This document shows positions 51,744 to 62,028 of a stretch of DNA of 64,000 nt, piece after piece. The stretch lies in assembly GCA_903914535.1 (NCBI GenBank), contig CAIWPG010000140.1:1-64000 (forward strand). Reading direction: 5' to 3'. Both the position numbers and the translations under genes were made by a program. Position 1 is the stretch's first letter. The number at the start of each line of letters is the position of its first letter. The stretch is from an uncultured Oxalobacteraceae bacterium (GTDB lineage Bacteria > Pseudomonadota > Gammaproteobacteria > Burkholderiales > Burkholderiaceae_D). The notes under the pieces were generated by a model. It searched no databases, was not told the origin of the DNA, and saw nothing but the letters and a program-made list of their open reading frames with translations.

Positions 51744-52724
51744 ATGCGTCTCATCCACCGTCAGTCCGAACTTATTCTGCCTTCTGAAATTACTCCGCGA
51801 GAGGTGGTTGAGGAGCGCCGTGATTTTATCCGGAAATTAGCTTTGGGTTCCATTGCCAGCGCAGGATTACTGGAAATGGCGGGTCGCCGTGCTTTTGCGC
51901 AAAGCATTGGGGGGCAAGGAACACATCTGGCCGCCAGCGCCAATACCAATTATGTGGTCATGGATAAAAAGACCGCTTATAAAGATGCCACGACCTACAA
52001 CAATTACTATGAATTTGGCACGGATAAATCCGAGCCGGCGCAAACCGCCGGCAGTCTTAAAACCAGGCCGTGGACAATAAGTATAGAGGGATTGGTTAAA
52101 AAGCCCTTGGTGCTTGATCTGGATAGTCTGATGAAGCTGGCACCGATGGAAGAGCGGATTTATCGCCTGCGTTGCGTCGAAGGCTGGTCGATGGTGATTC
52201 CCTGGATTGGATTTTCACTTTCTAATCTGATTAAAAAAGTCGAACCGACTGGCAGTGCTAAGTTTATTGAATTCACCAGCCTTGCTGATAAAAAACAGAT
52301 GCCCGGATTGCAGAGCGGTGTGTTGGAGTGGCCTTATGTCGAGGGTTTGCGTCTGGATGAAGCCTTACATCCGCTGGCCTTACTCACTTTTGGTATGTAT
52401 GGTGAAGTTTTACCTAATCAAAATGGTGCGCCGGTACGTGTGGTATTGCCATGGAAATACGGATTTAAATCAGCTAAGGCTATCGTTAAAATTCGTTTTA
52501 CCAGTGAACAGCCCCGTACCGCCTGGAATCAGGCTGCGCCACGGGAATACGGTTTTTATTCCAATGTGAACCCGGAAGTAGATCATCCGCGTTGGTCACA
52601 ATCAAGCGAGCGTCGTATCGGGGAAGACAGTTTTTTTGCTAAAAAACGTAAAACACTGATGTTTAACGGCTACCCGGAAGTCGCGTCTTTGTATAGCGGT
52701 ATGGATCTGAAAAAATATTTTTAA
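51744..52724 (+). CDS. msrP: Protein-methionine-sulfoxide reductase catalytic subunit
   Basis: Tat-like [31 protein letters not shown]. Confidence 0.94.
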   Translation: MRLIHRQSELILPSEITPREVVEERRDFIRKLALGSIASAGLLEMAGRRAFAQSIGGQGTHLAASANTNYVVMDKKTAYKDATTYNNYYEFGTDKSEPAQTAGSLKTRPWTISIEGLVKKPLVLDLDSLMKLAPMEERIYRLRCVEGWSMVIPWIGFSLSNLIKKVEPTGSAKFIEFTSLADKKQMPGLQSGVLEWPYVEGLRLDEALHPLALLTFGMYGEVLPNQNGAPVRVVLPWKYGFKSAKAIVKIRFTSEQPRTAWNQAAPREYGFYSNVNPEVDHPRWSQSSERRIGEDSFFAKKRKTLMFNGYPEVASLYSGMDLKKYF

Positions 52725-53344
52725 TGAATATTAAACAACAAAACAGCATAAAGTCAGTGGTGTTTATTGCGGCACTGTTTCCTGTATTCCGGTTAATTTT
52801 TGCAGTTTTTACCGATAATCTGGGTGCGAATCCGATTGAATTCATTACCCGTAATACCGGTGACTGGACTTTGTATTTTCTGTGTATTACGTTGTCGGTC
52901 ACGCCGGTACGGCGCATGATGCAATGGCCCTGGTTGCTTAAATGGCGCCGCATGCTGGGTTTATATGTATTCTTTTACGCGCTGCTGCATTTCATCACTT
53001 TTTTGTGGTTTGATCATTTTTTTGATATTGATGAAATGCTGAAAGACATTATCAAACGACCATTTATTCTGGTGGGTTTCAGCGCGTTTATATTACTGAT
53101 TCCATTGGTGCTGACCAGTACCAATAAAATGATTAAACGTTTGGGTGGTAAGCGCTGGCAATGGCTGCACCGCTTGGTGTATGTGATTGCCCCGCTGGGA
53201 ATTTTGCACTATGTCTGGATGAAGGCCGGTAAACATAATTTTACACAACCGGTTATCTGGGGAAGTATTGTTGCTGTGTTATTGTTGTTACGTATAGTGT
53301 GGGCAGTGCAAAAAAACCGGGCCGGGAAGATGGCGGCAGGATAA
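52724..53344 (+). CDS. msrQ: Protein-methionine-sulfoxide reductase heme-binding subunit
   Basis: TGDWTLYFLCITLSVTPVRR, RMLGLYVFFYALLHFITF; overlaps the msrP stop. Confidence 0.93.
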   Translation: MNIKQQNSIKSVVFIAALFPVFRLIFAVFTDNLGANPIEFITRNTGDWTLYFLCITLSVTPVRRMMQWPWLLKWRRMLGLYVFFYALLHFITFLWFDHFFDIDEMLKDIIKRPFILVGFSAFILLIPLVLTSTNKMIKRLGGKRWQWLHRLVYVIAPLGILHYVWMKAGKHNFTQPVIWGSIVAVLLLLRIVWAVQKNRAGKMAAG

Positions 53345-53384
53345 GCCGGGTTGAGTTGCTGCCGGTTTTCCTGCCGGGGATGAT

Positions 53385-53600
53385 TTATTTGCTGGCCGGG
53401 GTGGCAGATGCAGCAGGAGTTGTTGCTGCCGGCTCAGGCAGAACAGCGGCTGCCGGATTGGTTGGCGTGCTGGCTTTGGCTGGTATTGGTGTCATTTGCG
53501 GTCCCGGCAGAACAGGCAGGGTGAGCGGGCCTTTTTGACCGCAGGCGCAGACAGCTGCAATGATCAGGGAGTATAAACTGAGGCGAAAAAAAGACGTCAT
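53385..53600 (-). CDS. lptM: LPS translocon maturation lipoprotein LptM (YifL-like)
   Basis: Short lipoprotein with CGQKGPLTLP. Confidence 0.8.
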   Translation of the reverse strand: MTSFFRLSLYSLIIAAVCACGQKGPLTLPVLPGPQMTPIPAKASTPTNPAAAVLPEPAATTPAASATPASK

Positions 53601-53648
53601 GGTGGTTATCTCTTACAATAGCGGTTTATGAACGTGGTGGAGTGTAGC

Positions 53649-53972
53649 ATGACCGAAACAGAATTTTTGACCCTGATCGATGCAAGCCTGTCCCATATTG
53701 AACAAATGTTTGAGGATGCCGGTCAGCAGGGCGACGTTGATGTCGAATGCAGTCGCAGCGGATCGTTGTTGGAAATTGAATTCTTACACAACGGTTCAAA
53801 AATCATTATCAACAGTCAGGCCCCTCTCAGCGAACTTTGGGTTGCGGCAAAGTCGGGCGGATTTCATTATAAGCACGATGGACTGCATTGGATCAATACC
53901 CGTGACGGGAGTGAGTTAATGGCCTCGTTAAAGGCCATTGCGCAGGCACAGGGTGGTTTGCTTATTATGTAA
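53649..53972 (+). CDS. cyaY: Iron donor protein CyaY (frataxin)
   Basis: MTETEFLTLIDASLSHIEQMFED, KIIINSQAPLSELWVAAKSGGFHYKHDG. Confidence 0.94.
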   Translation: MTETEFLTLIDASLSHIEQMFEDAGQQGDVDVECSRSGSLLEIEFLHNGSKIIINSQAPLSELWVAAKSGGFHYKHDGLHWINTRDGSELMASLKAIAQAQGGLLIM

Positions 53973-53995
53973 GCCGTCCGCTTAGCTTTTATCTT

Positions 53996-56338
53996 TCATT
54001 GCTGAGCTGTGACAGCTGAAGTCGCCGGTGCAGACGCCGGCGCCTGAACCGGTGCTAATGCCGGTGAACCCGCTTCAATACCTATACTGCGTACTACTGC
54101 TTCGGGCGGAGTATCTGCATACATAATATCACCACCATCGCTTTGTATCAGACCGCCCGGCATGGCACGTTCTTCCGCAGGCAGGTGACGCAGTGCTGTT
54201 TGCATAAAGCCGATCCAGATCGGTAATGCCAGTCCGCCGCCGAATTCGTGGTTACCCAGGTTTTTCGGCTGGTCAAAGCCTATCCAGGCCACCCCGACCA
54301 ATCTTGGCTGATAGCCTGCAAACCAGGCATCAAATGAATTGTTTGTTGTGCCGGTTTTACCCGCAAGATCAGCGCGTTTTAATACCGAAGCCCGGGCACC
54401 GGTGCCGGTTTTAACGACACTTTGCAATAAACTATCCATCACAAATGCATTTCTTGCACTAATCACCCGATTTTCTTCATTGCCAGGGGCATCTGCTTTG
54501 GTTTCATGCAAAATTCTTCCGGCGGAGTCGGTAATTTTGCTGATCAGGTAGGGTTTTATGCTATAGCCGCCATTGGCAAATACCGCATAAGCCGCCGCCA
54601 TTTGTAAGGGGGTTACGGCACCTGAACCCAGCGCCAGCGGTAAGTAAGGCGGATTTTTATCAGAATCAAAACCAAACTTCATCGCATACTCTTGCGCGTA
54701 ATTGACTCCAATGTATTGCATAATCTGGATAGAGACCATGTTTTTTGACTGTGCCAGTGCGTTGCGCATGGTCATGGGGCCGCTGTACTCGTCTTCTGCA
54801 TTTTTGGGTTCCCATGGCATACCACCGGTTTGCGCAGATGAAAAAGACAGGGGGGCATCATTAATCAGTGTTGACGGAGATAAGCCTTTTTCCAGGGCAG
54901 CAGAGTAGATAAAGGGTTTAAACGTCGAACCGGGTTGTCGCCATGCCTGAGTGACATGGTTGAATTCATTACGTTTGAAGTCAAATCCGCCAACCATGGC
55001 CCGTATGGCTCCTGTACCGGTATCTGTCGCTACAAAGGCAGATTCGACTTCCGGTAATTGGGTAATGCTCCAGCCGGAACCATCTTGCATGACACGAATG
55101 ACGGCGCCACGCTGTATTTTATGTTTAGCTGCGGCCGAGCTGGAAAGACTACTGGCGGCAAAGCTAAGACCTGCCCCCGAAATGGTGATTTCTTCGCCAT
55201 TGGAGTTAATGGCGAGAACTTTTTTAGGTGAGGCATCCAGTACCACTGCGGTTAAAATATCGTCACTGGACGGAAAATCATTGAACGCGGTTTCAATATC
55301 ATCATCGGCATCTGCCGGGTTACTTGAGATATCTAAAAAGGCATCCGGTCCGCGATAGCCGTGGCGTTTTTCATAGTCCATTACAGTACGGCGCATGGCA
55401 TGATAAGCGGCATCCTGTTCTGCTTTGGTAATAGTGGTGTAAACATTAAACCCGCGTGTGTAGCTTTCGTCCTTAAATTCGTTGTATACCGTCTGACGTG
55501 CGATTTCTGCTACATATTCAGCATGAATGCCAAATTCATTGCTGCTGGTTTTAATTTGCAGTTGCTGTGCTTTTGCCTGTTGATAGGCTGATTCTGTCAG
55601 GTAATCCATCTGGCGCATCAGTTGCAAGACGACGAGTTGTCTGGCTTTGGCCCGTTTGGGGTTAGTAATGGGATTGACGCGTGATGGTGATTTTGGCAGG
55701 CCGGCTAGCATGGCTGCTTCTGCCGGTGTGATTGCACTGAGTTTTTTCCCAAAATAAATTTGTGCAGCAGAGGCAAAGCCATATGCACGTTGCCCGAGAT
55801 AAATCTGGTTCATGTACAGTTCAAGAATCTGATCTTTAGTCAGGTTCTTTTCGATTTTCCAGGTCAGTAATGCTTCAATTAATTTACGTTTATAGGTTTG
55901 CTCATTGGTGAGGTAAAAATTGCGTGCCACTTGTTGCGTGATGGTGGAGGCTCCTTGCTTTGGTCCGCCGCTAAAGTTGGTCATGTTATGCAGCAATGCC
56001 CGGAAATTACCGATAATATAAATACCGTTATGCTCGTAAAAATGCTGATCTTCAACTGCCAGCAAGGCATGTTTCATGACAAGCGGGATATCGGCAATCG
56101 GTGTTACGTGCCGGCGTTCTTCACCAAATTCAGCCAGCAATACATTGTCTGCTGAAAAAACACGCAGGGGCATTTTAGGATGATAGCTGGTGATGGTATC
56201 AAGCTCTGGTAAATTCGGATATAACACCACCGCGGCAAAAGCAATTATCAGGGCTCCGATAAGGAGGATGGCAGCAAAAAGTGCGGCCAGGATGACCGCA
56301 ATACGCTTATAAGAGTACCTGAAAGGAGTGAGCTGCAT
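53996..56338 (-). CDS. Penicillin-binding protein 1A (second tandem copy)
   Basis: GT51 EDQHFYEHNGI and QGASTITQQVARNFYL; transpeptidase STFKPF, KTGTTNNSFDAWF. Confidence 0.93.
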   Translation of the reverse strand: MQLTPFRYSYKRIAVILAALFAAILLIGALIIAFAAVVLYPNLPELDTITSYHPKMPLRVFSADNVLLAEFGEERRHVTPIADIPLVMKHALLAVEDQHFYEHNGIYIIGNFRALLHNMTNFSGGPKQGASTITQQVARNFYLTNEQTYKRKLIEALLTWKIEKNLTKDQILELYMNQIYLGQRAYGFASAAQIYFGKKLSAITPAEAAMLAGLPKSPSRVNPITNPKRAKARQLVVLQLMRQMDYLTESAYQQAKAQQLQIKTSSNEFGIHAEYVAEIARQTVYNEFKDESYTRGFNVYTTITKAEQDAAYHAMRRTVMDYEKRHGYRGPDAFLDISSNPADADDDIETAFNDFPSSDDILTAVVLDASPKKVLAINSNGEEITISGAGLSFAASSLSSSAAAKHKIQRGAVIRVMQDGSGWSITQLPEVESAFVATDTGTGAIRAMVGGFDFKRNEFNHVTQAWRQPGSTFKPFIYSAALEKGLSPSTLINDAPLSFSSAQTGGMPWEPKNAEDEYSGPMTMRNALAQSKNMVSIQIMQYIGVNYAQEYAMKFGFDSDKNPPYLPLALGSGAVTPLQMAAAYAVFANGGYSIKPYLISKITDSAGRILHETKADAPGNEENRVISARNAFVMDSLLQSVVKTGTGARASVLKRADLAGKTGTTNNSFDAWFAGYQPRLVGVAWIGFDQPKNLGNHEFGGGLALPIWIGFMQTALRHLPAEERAMPGGLIQSDGGDIMYADTPPEAVVRSIGIEAGSPALAPVQAPASAPATSAVTAQQ

Positions 56339-56356
56339 ACCTGTTTCGTAGAAAAG

Positions 56357-58693
56357 TTAGTTGGTGGCCGGCGCGTTTTCGGTTGTCGCCGGGGCAGGCG
56401 TATCCAGATCGTGAATGCTGGTGCCGGGAGGATTTTCGGCGTAATAATAATCCCCCTGAGTCTGGATGATACCATTAGGAACGGGACGCTCTTCCATAGG
56501 CAGATTTTTTAATGCCGTTTGCATGTAGCCGATCCAGATCGGCAGCGACAGGCCGCCCCCTGTTTCACGGTTACCCAGGTTGCGGGGCTGGTCAAAGCCC
56601 ATCCAGGCAATACCAACGAGTTTGGCCTGATAACCGGCAAACCAGGCATCTATCGAATCGTTGGTCGTACCTGTTTTTCCTGCCAGATCGGTGCGATTCA
56701 GCGACATGGCACGTGCCGCAGTACCGTACCTGACTACGTCTTTGAGCATGCTATCGATGAGAAACGCATTGCGCTCATCAATAACACGATTGTCTTCATT
56801 GCCTGCCTGTGCCGGTCTGGTACGCGATAAAACTTTACCGTTATTGTCAGTAATTCTGGAAATAAGGTAAGGGTTGATTTTATATCCGCCATTGGCAAAT
56901 ACGGAATAGGCCCCTGCCATCTGTAAGGGAGTGACTGCACCTGCGCCCAGTGCGAGGGTCAGGTAGGGAGGGTTTTTTTCGGGATCAAAACCAAAGCGGG
57001 TAATGTATTTTTGTCCGTATTTCGCACCAATTCTGTTCAGAATGCGAATAGAAATCATATTTTTCGATTTGGTCAGTCCTTTACGCATAGTCATCGGACC
57101 TTCGTACTTATTGTCGTAATTTTTAGGTTCCCATGCTTGTCCGCCTGTTTGCCCTGCGCCAAAGGAAATAGGAGCATCATCAATGATAGTGGCAGGTGAT
57201 AGTCCTTTTTCGAGGGAAGCTGAATAAATAAACGGTTTAAAGCTGGAGCCGGGCTGGCGCCAGGCCTGGGTTACATGGTTGAATTTATTGCGATTGTAGT
57301 CAAAACCGCCAACCAGCGCCCGTATGGCCCCATCACTGGTATTGGCCGCAATAAAAGCGGATTCTACTTCTGGCATTTGGGTAATAGTCCAAGTTTTTCC
57401 ATCTAAAATCACCCGGATAATCGAGCCGCGGACAATTTTACGTTTGGGTGCTGCCGTCGGACTTAATCCGCTGCTTGCAAAGCTTAAGCCGGTACCCGTC
57501 AGACTGACTTCATCACCGTTTGACATAACGGCACGTACATGCTTCTGGTCGGCTTCCAGCACCAGGGCAGCGACGATATCGTCGCTGTCAGGATGGTCTG
57601 ACAGTGCATCTTCAATGGCATCGTCTGCTTCACTTTTATCTTCGGGTATGTCGATGTATCCTTCAGGGCCACGATAACCATGTTTTTTCTCGTAATCCAT
57701 TACGCCGCGACGTAAGGATAAATAGGCCGCATCCTGGTCTGCTTTAGTAATGGTGGTGTATACGTTCAGACCCAGGCTGTAGGTTTCGTCTTTAAATTGC
57801 TCATAGACCATTTGTCTGGCCATTTCAGTGACATATTCCGCATGAATGCCGTAATCGCTGCCATCATTGTTAATGTGGACGTCTTCGTTTTTAGCTTGCG
57901 TATATTCGGCAGTAGTGAGATAACCAAGTTGTAACATCCGCTGTAGAATGACGAGTTGTCTGCTTTTGGCTCGTTTGGGATTCGAAATCGGGTTGGAGGC
58001 ACCCGGTGCTTTGGGTAAACCAGCCAGCATTGCAGCTTCGGCAATGGTGATGTCTTGTAATTTTTTACCAAAATAGATTTGTGCCGCAGATGCAAAACCG
58101 TATGCGTGTTGTCCCAAATAAATCTGGTTCATGTAAATTTCCAGAATCTGGTCTTTGCTTAGATTTTGTTCTATCTTCCATGCCATCAGAACTTCGTAGA
58201 TCTTTCGTTTAAATGTTTGCTCACTGGAGAGGAAAAAGTTACGGGCTACCTGCTGTGTGATAGTCGATGCGCCCTGTTTGCTGCCACCCATGGCATTATG
58301 CAGAGCCGCACGTGTGATGCCAAGGTAGTCGACCCCGCCGTGTTCATAAAAACGTTCATCTTCCGTAGCCAGTAGTGTTTTTTTCATGATGTCAGGAATA
58401 TCTTTGATCTGCATCACACTGCGTCGTTCTTCACCGAACTCACCCAGTAACACATTGTCAGATGAAAAAATCCTAAGTGGTATTTTGGGGCGATAGCTGG
58501 TAATTGAGTCCAGCGGTGGTAAATTGGGATAAGCCATGGTCAATGCAAAAATCACGATTAACACGCCTGTTATGATCAGGCCTGCAATCGTGCCAAAAAA
58601 ACCAAGGATAAATTTAGTCAGGGCGTGACGCTTTTTTTTGGGCGTTGATGCGGGCGGTGTGGTCGGAGATTCTGGTGTCATGCCGGTTTGCAA
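56357..58693 (-). CDS. mrcA: Penicillin-binding protein 1A (first tandem copy)
   Basis: GT51 EDERFYEHGGVDYLGITRA and QGASTITQQVARNFFL; transpeptidase SSFKPF, KTGTTNDSIDAWF. Confidence 0.94.
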   Translation of the reverse strand: MQTGMTPESPTTPPASTPKKKRHALTKFILGFFGTIAGLIITGVLIVIFALTMAYPNLPPLDSITSYRPKIPLRIFSSDNVLLGEFGEERRSVMQIKDIPDIMKKTLLATEDERFYEHGGVDYLGITRAALHNAMGGSKQGASTITQQVARNFFLSSEQTFKRKIYEVLMAWKIEQNLSKDQILEIYMNQIYLGQHAYGFASAAQIYFGKKLQDITIAEAAMLAGLPKAPGASNPISNPKRAKSRQLVILQRMLQLGYLTTAEYTQAKNEDVHINNDGSDYGIHAEYVTEMARQMVYEQFKDETYSLGLNVYTTITKADQDAAYLSLRRGVMDYEKKHGYRGPEGYIDIPEDKSEADDAIEDALSDHPDSDDIVAALVLEADQKHVRAVMSNGDEVSLTGTGLSFASSGLSPTAAPKRKIVRGSIIRVILDGKTWTITQMPEVESAFIAANTSDGAIRALVGGFDYNRNKFNHVTQAWRQPGSSFKPFIYSASLEKGLSPATIIDDAPISFGAGQTGGQAWEPKNYDNKYEGPMTMRKGLTKSKNMISIRILNRIGAKYGQKYITRFGFDPEKNPPYLTLALGAGAVTPLQMAGAYSVFANGGYKINPYLISRITDNNGKVLSRTRPAQAGNEDNRVIDERNAFLIDSMLKDVVRYGTAARAMSLNRTDLAGKTGTTNDSIDAWFAGYQAKLVGIAWMGFDQPRNLGNRETGGGLSLPIWIGYMQTALKNLPMEERPVPNGIIQTQGDYYYAENPPGTSIHDLDTPAPATTENAPATN

Positions 58694-58876
58694 TCTGATT
58701 AGGAACAGTACCTATTATAGCTGTTGACAGTCCTGCAAAGGAAAGGCATAGCGTATAAAACTGGCAGATAAGTGTGATTTTGTTGTGCGATGTTTTTTTG
58801 ACGGAGTCTTGAAAAAGTCCTTTACACGCCGAGAACCTTGTTGCTACGATTTAGAAGTACAGTGGGAAACCATCAC

Positions 58877-58902
58877 CGGAGAGCAGTTCTCCGGGTAATT
58901 TT
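58877..58902 (+). terminator. Plus-strand hairpin/terminator in the pilM upstream region
   Basis: CCGGAGA GCAGT TCTCCGG GTAATTTTTT. Confidence 0.6.
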
Positions 58903-59074
58903 TTAGTTTACAGGCGTGTAGTGCGTGATGATGATTGTTTGTCAGGAAAAAATTCAGTTGTAGGACAGTCGTATTAAGTTTCGGTAATGTTTGCCGGCGA
59001 AGATGGTGAGTCCGGCAACGAGGCATAACGCCACCGGGCGCTGTTGCGGAAGTCTTGGATTACTAGAAAATACG

Positions 59075-60190
59075 ATGGGGGTTGCTTTGGCTTTAGAACT
59101 TGGAACGCTGTTGGGTGGTTTATTTTCTGGTCTTTCCAGTAAAAAAAATACACCGTTAGTTGGGTTGGATATCAGTACCACCGGTATCAGAATGGTGGAA
59201 TTATCGCAAGGCAGCAATCATGAATTACGACTAGAGCGTTGCGTTTCGGAATCATTGCCGCGTGGTGCGATGACAGACGGCAATATTGAGAATATTGAAC
59301 AAGTATCAGAGGCTATACGCCGGGTGTTGAAAAAAAGTGGTACGAAAATCAAAGAAGTTGCTCTTGGTATGCCCCCGTCCGCTGTTATTACAAAAAAAAT
59401 TAATTTCTCGGCAGCGTTGTCGGATGAATCTCTTGAAGTTCAGGTTGAATCGGAAGCCAGTCAATATATTCCATTTGCATTAGATGAAGTCAGCCTCGAT
59501 TTTTATGTGATCGGTCCTTCGCGCGGTTCACCGGATGATGTAGAGGTGATGCTGGCTGCTGCCCGCAAAGAAAAAATCGAAGACCGGGTTGCCGTTGTTC
59601 AGGCTGCAGGGCTGAAGGCTTTGGTGATGGATATTGAGTCTTATGCAGCACGGGCAGCTGCATTACGGATTGTCGGTCAGATGCGAAATGGTGGCAAAGA
59701 TCAGATTGTTGCCCTGTTTCAGATCGGAGCCAAAATCACGCATGTCTCGATTTTACTGAATGGAGAGACGGTCTATGAGCGTGAGCAGACCTTTGGCGGA
59801 AACCAGCTCACTCAGGACATTGTGCGTACCTACGGACTGACATTTGAAGATGCCGAAGCGCGCAAGAAAAATAATGATTTGCCAGATGGATACGAGCAGG
59901 AATTGCTTAATCCATTTTTGGAAAGCACGGCGATGGAAGTCAACCGGGCGATTCAATTCTTTTTTACCTCAACGGCATATACACGGGTGGATCATATTTT
60001 TCTGGCAGGAGGGTGTGCTGCTATTCCTGATTTAGTGGATATGGTAGCTAATCGTACGAAGATTCAGACGGAAGCCATCAGTCCATTTTTGGGTATGCAA
60101 TTTTCATCGCAAATCAGAGAAAAGCAGCTACGTAATGATGCTCCGGCATATTTGGTGGCGTGTGGTCTGGCAATGCGGAGATTTGACTGA
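59075..60190 (+). CDS. pilM: Type IV pilus assembly protein PilM
   Basis: PLVGLDISTTGIRMVEL actin-like; first gene of pilMNOPQ; ATG at 59075 preferred. Confidence 0.93.
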   Translation: MGVALALELGTLLGGLFSGLSSKKNTPLVGLDISTTGIRMVELSQGSNHELRLERCVSESLPRGAMTDGNIENIEQVSEAIRRVLKKSGTKIKEVALGMPPSAVITKKINFSAALSDESLEVQVESEASQYIPFALDEVSLDFYVIGPSRGSPDDVEVMLAAARKEKIEDRVAVVQAAGLKALVMDIESYAARAAALRIVGQMRNGGKDQIVALFQIGAKITHVSILLNGETVYEREQTFGGNQLTQDIVRTYGLTFEDAEARKKNNDLPDGYEQELLNPFLESTAMEVNRAIQFFFTSTAYTRVDHIFLAGGCAAIPDLVDMVANRTKIQTEAISPFLGMQFSSQIREKQLRNDAPAYLVACGLAMRRFD

Positions 60191-60840
60191 TGATTAAAAT
60201 TAACCTGTTACCTCATCGTGAAGAAAAGCGAAAACAGCGTAAGCATGATTTTTATTCGTTACTGGTTTTTTTTGCGATAGTCGGTGTGGTGTTGTTGATT
60301 CTGGTCGGGATCTATAACGCGAGTCAGATTTCTGTTCAAAATCAGCGTAACGATGTGTTACGTGCAGAAAATGCCAAACTGGATATGGAAATCAAAGAGA
60401 TTGCCAATTTAAGGGATGACATTGAAAGGTTAAAAGCGCGCCAGCAAGCCGTGGAGGATTTGCAGGGTGACCGTAATCAACCTGTTTATTTACTGGATGA
60501 GTTGGTTAAACAAACACCGGAAGGTATTTATTTGCGTGGCTTAAAGCAAGACGGGCAACGTATCGTACTGTTGGGTTATGCCGAATCTAATGAACGTGTC
60601 TCTGAGTATCTCAGAAATTTGGGAAGCCGTTCAGAATGGCTGAATAAACCGGATCTGATTGAAATCCGGTCTGCAGGAATAGGCCAGGGTCGTGATGCCA
60701 GAAAAGTGTTTGATTTCACAATTAACGTGGGAATTAAACGTCCGCGCGATCAGGAGATTGCCGGGGTGGCAGCATCGGCGTCAGCAAGCGCAATATCGGC
60801 AGCTCCTGTAGCACCGGGCGGTCAGGTAGTTAAGCCATGA
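60190..60840 (+). CDS. pilN: Type IV pilus assembly protein PilN
   Basis: MIKINLLPHREEKRKQRK. Confidence 0.93.
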   Translation: MIKINLLPHREEKRKQRKHDFYSLLVFFAIVGVVLLILVGIYNASQISVQNQRNDVLRAENAKLDMEIKEIANLRDDIERLKARQQAVEDLQGDRNQPVYLLDELVKQTPEGIYLRGLKQDGQRIVLLGYAESNERVSEYLRNLGSRSEWLNKPDLIEIRSAGIGQGRDARKVFDFTINVGIKRPRDQEIAGVAASASASAISAAPVAPGGQVVKP

Positions 60841-60862
60841 GATTTACCAGGGAAAAAGTACC

Positions 60863-61501
60863 ATGCAAAAAATGACGGAATCATTATCCGCTCAATTTAA
60901 TGATTTGAGTGGGATACACCCGGGATTGTGGCCGCTTGCCCCGCGGATGTTATGCGCGACTGCTGCATTGATCAGTGTCCTGATTGTCGGCTGGTTTTTT
61001 TATTGGAGTCCGCAGTTTGATGATCTGAGCCGTGGTCAGCAAGAAGAAAAAGCCTTGCAGGATGGTTATAAAGTGCGAATCCAGCAGTCGATTAACCTGG
61101 ATGGTTTACGTAAACAAAAATTGCAGGTTGCACAGTATGTTTCTTCATTAGAAAAACAATTGCCGAGTAAAGCAGAAATGGATGCTTTATTGTCGGATAT
61201 TAATCAGGCAGGGCTCGGACGTGGCTTGCAATTTGAATTATTTCGCCCCGGTCAGGCAGTAGCTAAAGATTACTATGCCGAGTTGCCTATAGAAATCAAA
61301 CTAACGGGCAATTACCATGATATTGGTGCATTTGTCAGCGACATTGCGCATTTGAACCGTATCGTGACACTAAAAAATCTGAATGTAACTGCAGGAAAAG
61401 ATGGTTCTCTCGGATTGGAAGTGATCGCAAAAACTTTCCGTTATCTTGATCCTGAAGAAATTGTCAGTCAGCGTAAAGTCAATAAAGGAGGGCAGAAATG
61501 A
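60863..61501 (+). CDS. pilO: Type IV pilus assembly protein PilO
   Basis: Position in pil operon; LRKQKLQVAQYVSSLEKQLPSKAEMDALLSDI. Confidence 0.92.
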   Translation: MQKMTESLSAQFNDLSGIHPGLWPLAPRMLCATAALISVLIVGWFFYWSPQFDDLSRGQQEEKALQDGYKVRIQQSINLDGLRKQKLQVAQYVSSLEKQLPSKAEMDALLSDINQAGLGRGLQFELFRPGQAVAKDYYAELPIEIKLTGNYHDIGAFVSDIAHLNRIVTLKNLNVTAGKDGSLGLEVIAKTFRYLDPEEIVSQRKVNKGGQK

Positions 61502-62028
61502 ACAAGCTTCTGAGTTTATTCCTGCTTTCACTTTGTCTGAGCGGCTGCGGCGATAGTAATACCCAGGCCGTTCAGAAGTGGATGGAAATGACCAAAAATC
61601 AAACGCGCCCCATGTTGCCCAAGTTGAGTGAACCTAAAAAATTCATTCCTTTTTCTTACGATGAAAAAGACCAGATTGATCCTTTTAATCCGGCAAAGCT
61701 GATGGCCGCTTTATCCAAAATGAGAATGCAGGGCGGGCACGGTCTTAAACCAGACATGGATCGTCGCCGTGAAGCATTGGAAGCTAATAGCCTTGATACC
61801 TTAAAAATGGTCGGAACCTTAACTAAGGGACGATTTCATTATGCGTTGTTGCAATCGGATTTAAAAGTCGTTTATCAGGTGAAAGCCGGGAATTATGTTG
61901 GTCAGAATTTTGGTTTGATTACCAGGGTCAATGATGACTCTGTCGAAATTAAAGAAATTGTGTTGGATGCGGCAGGTGATTGGGTTGAACGGATGAGTAA
62001 GTTAGAGTTGCAGGAGGCAAAAAAATGA
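61498..62028 (+). CDS. pilP: Type IV pilus lipoprotein PilP
   Basis: Lipobox LSGCG; DPFNP; LKMVGTLTKGRFHYALLQSD. Confidence 0.92.
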   Translation: MNKLLSLFLLSLCLSGCGDSNTQAVQKWMEMTKNQTRPMLPKLSEPKKFIPFSYDEKDQIDPFNPAKLMAALSKMRMQGGHGLKPDMDRRREALEANSLDTLKMVGTLTKGRFHYALLQSDLKVVYQVKAGNYVGQNFGLITRVNDDSVEIKEIVLDAAGDWVERMSKLELQEAKK

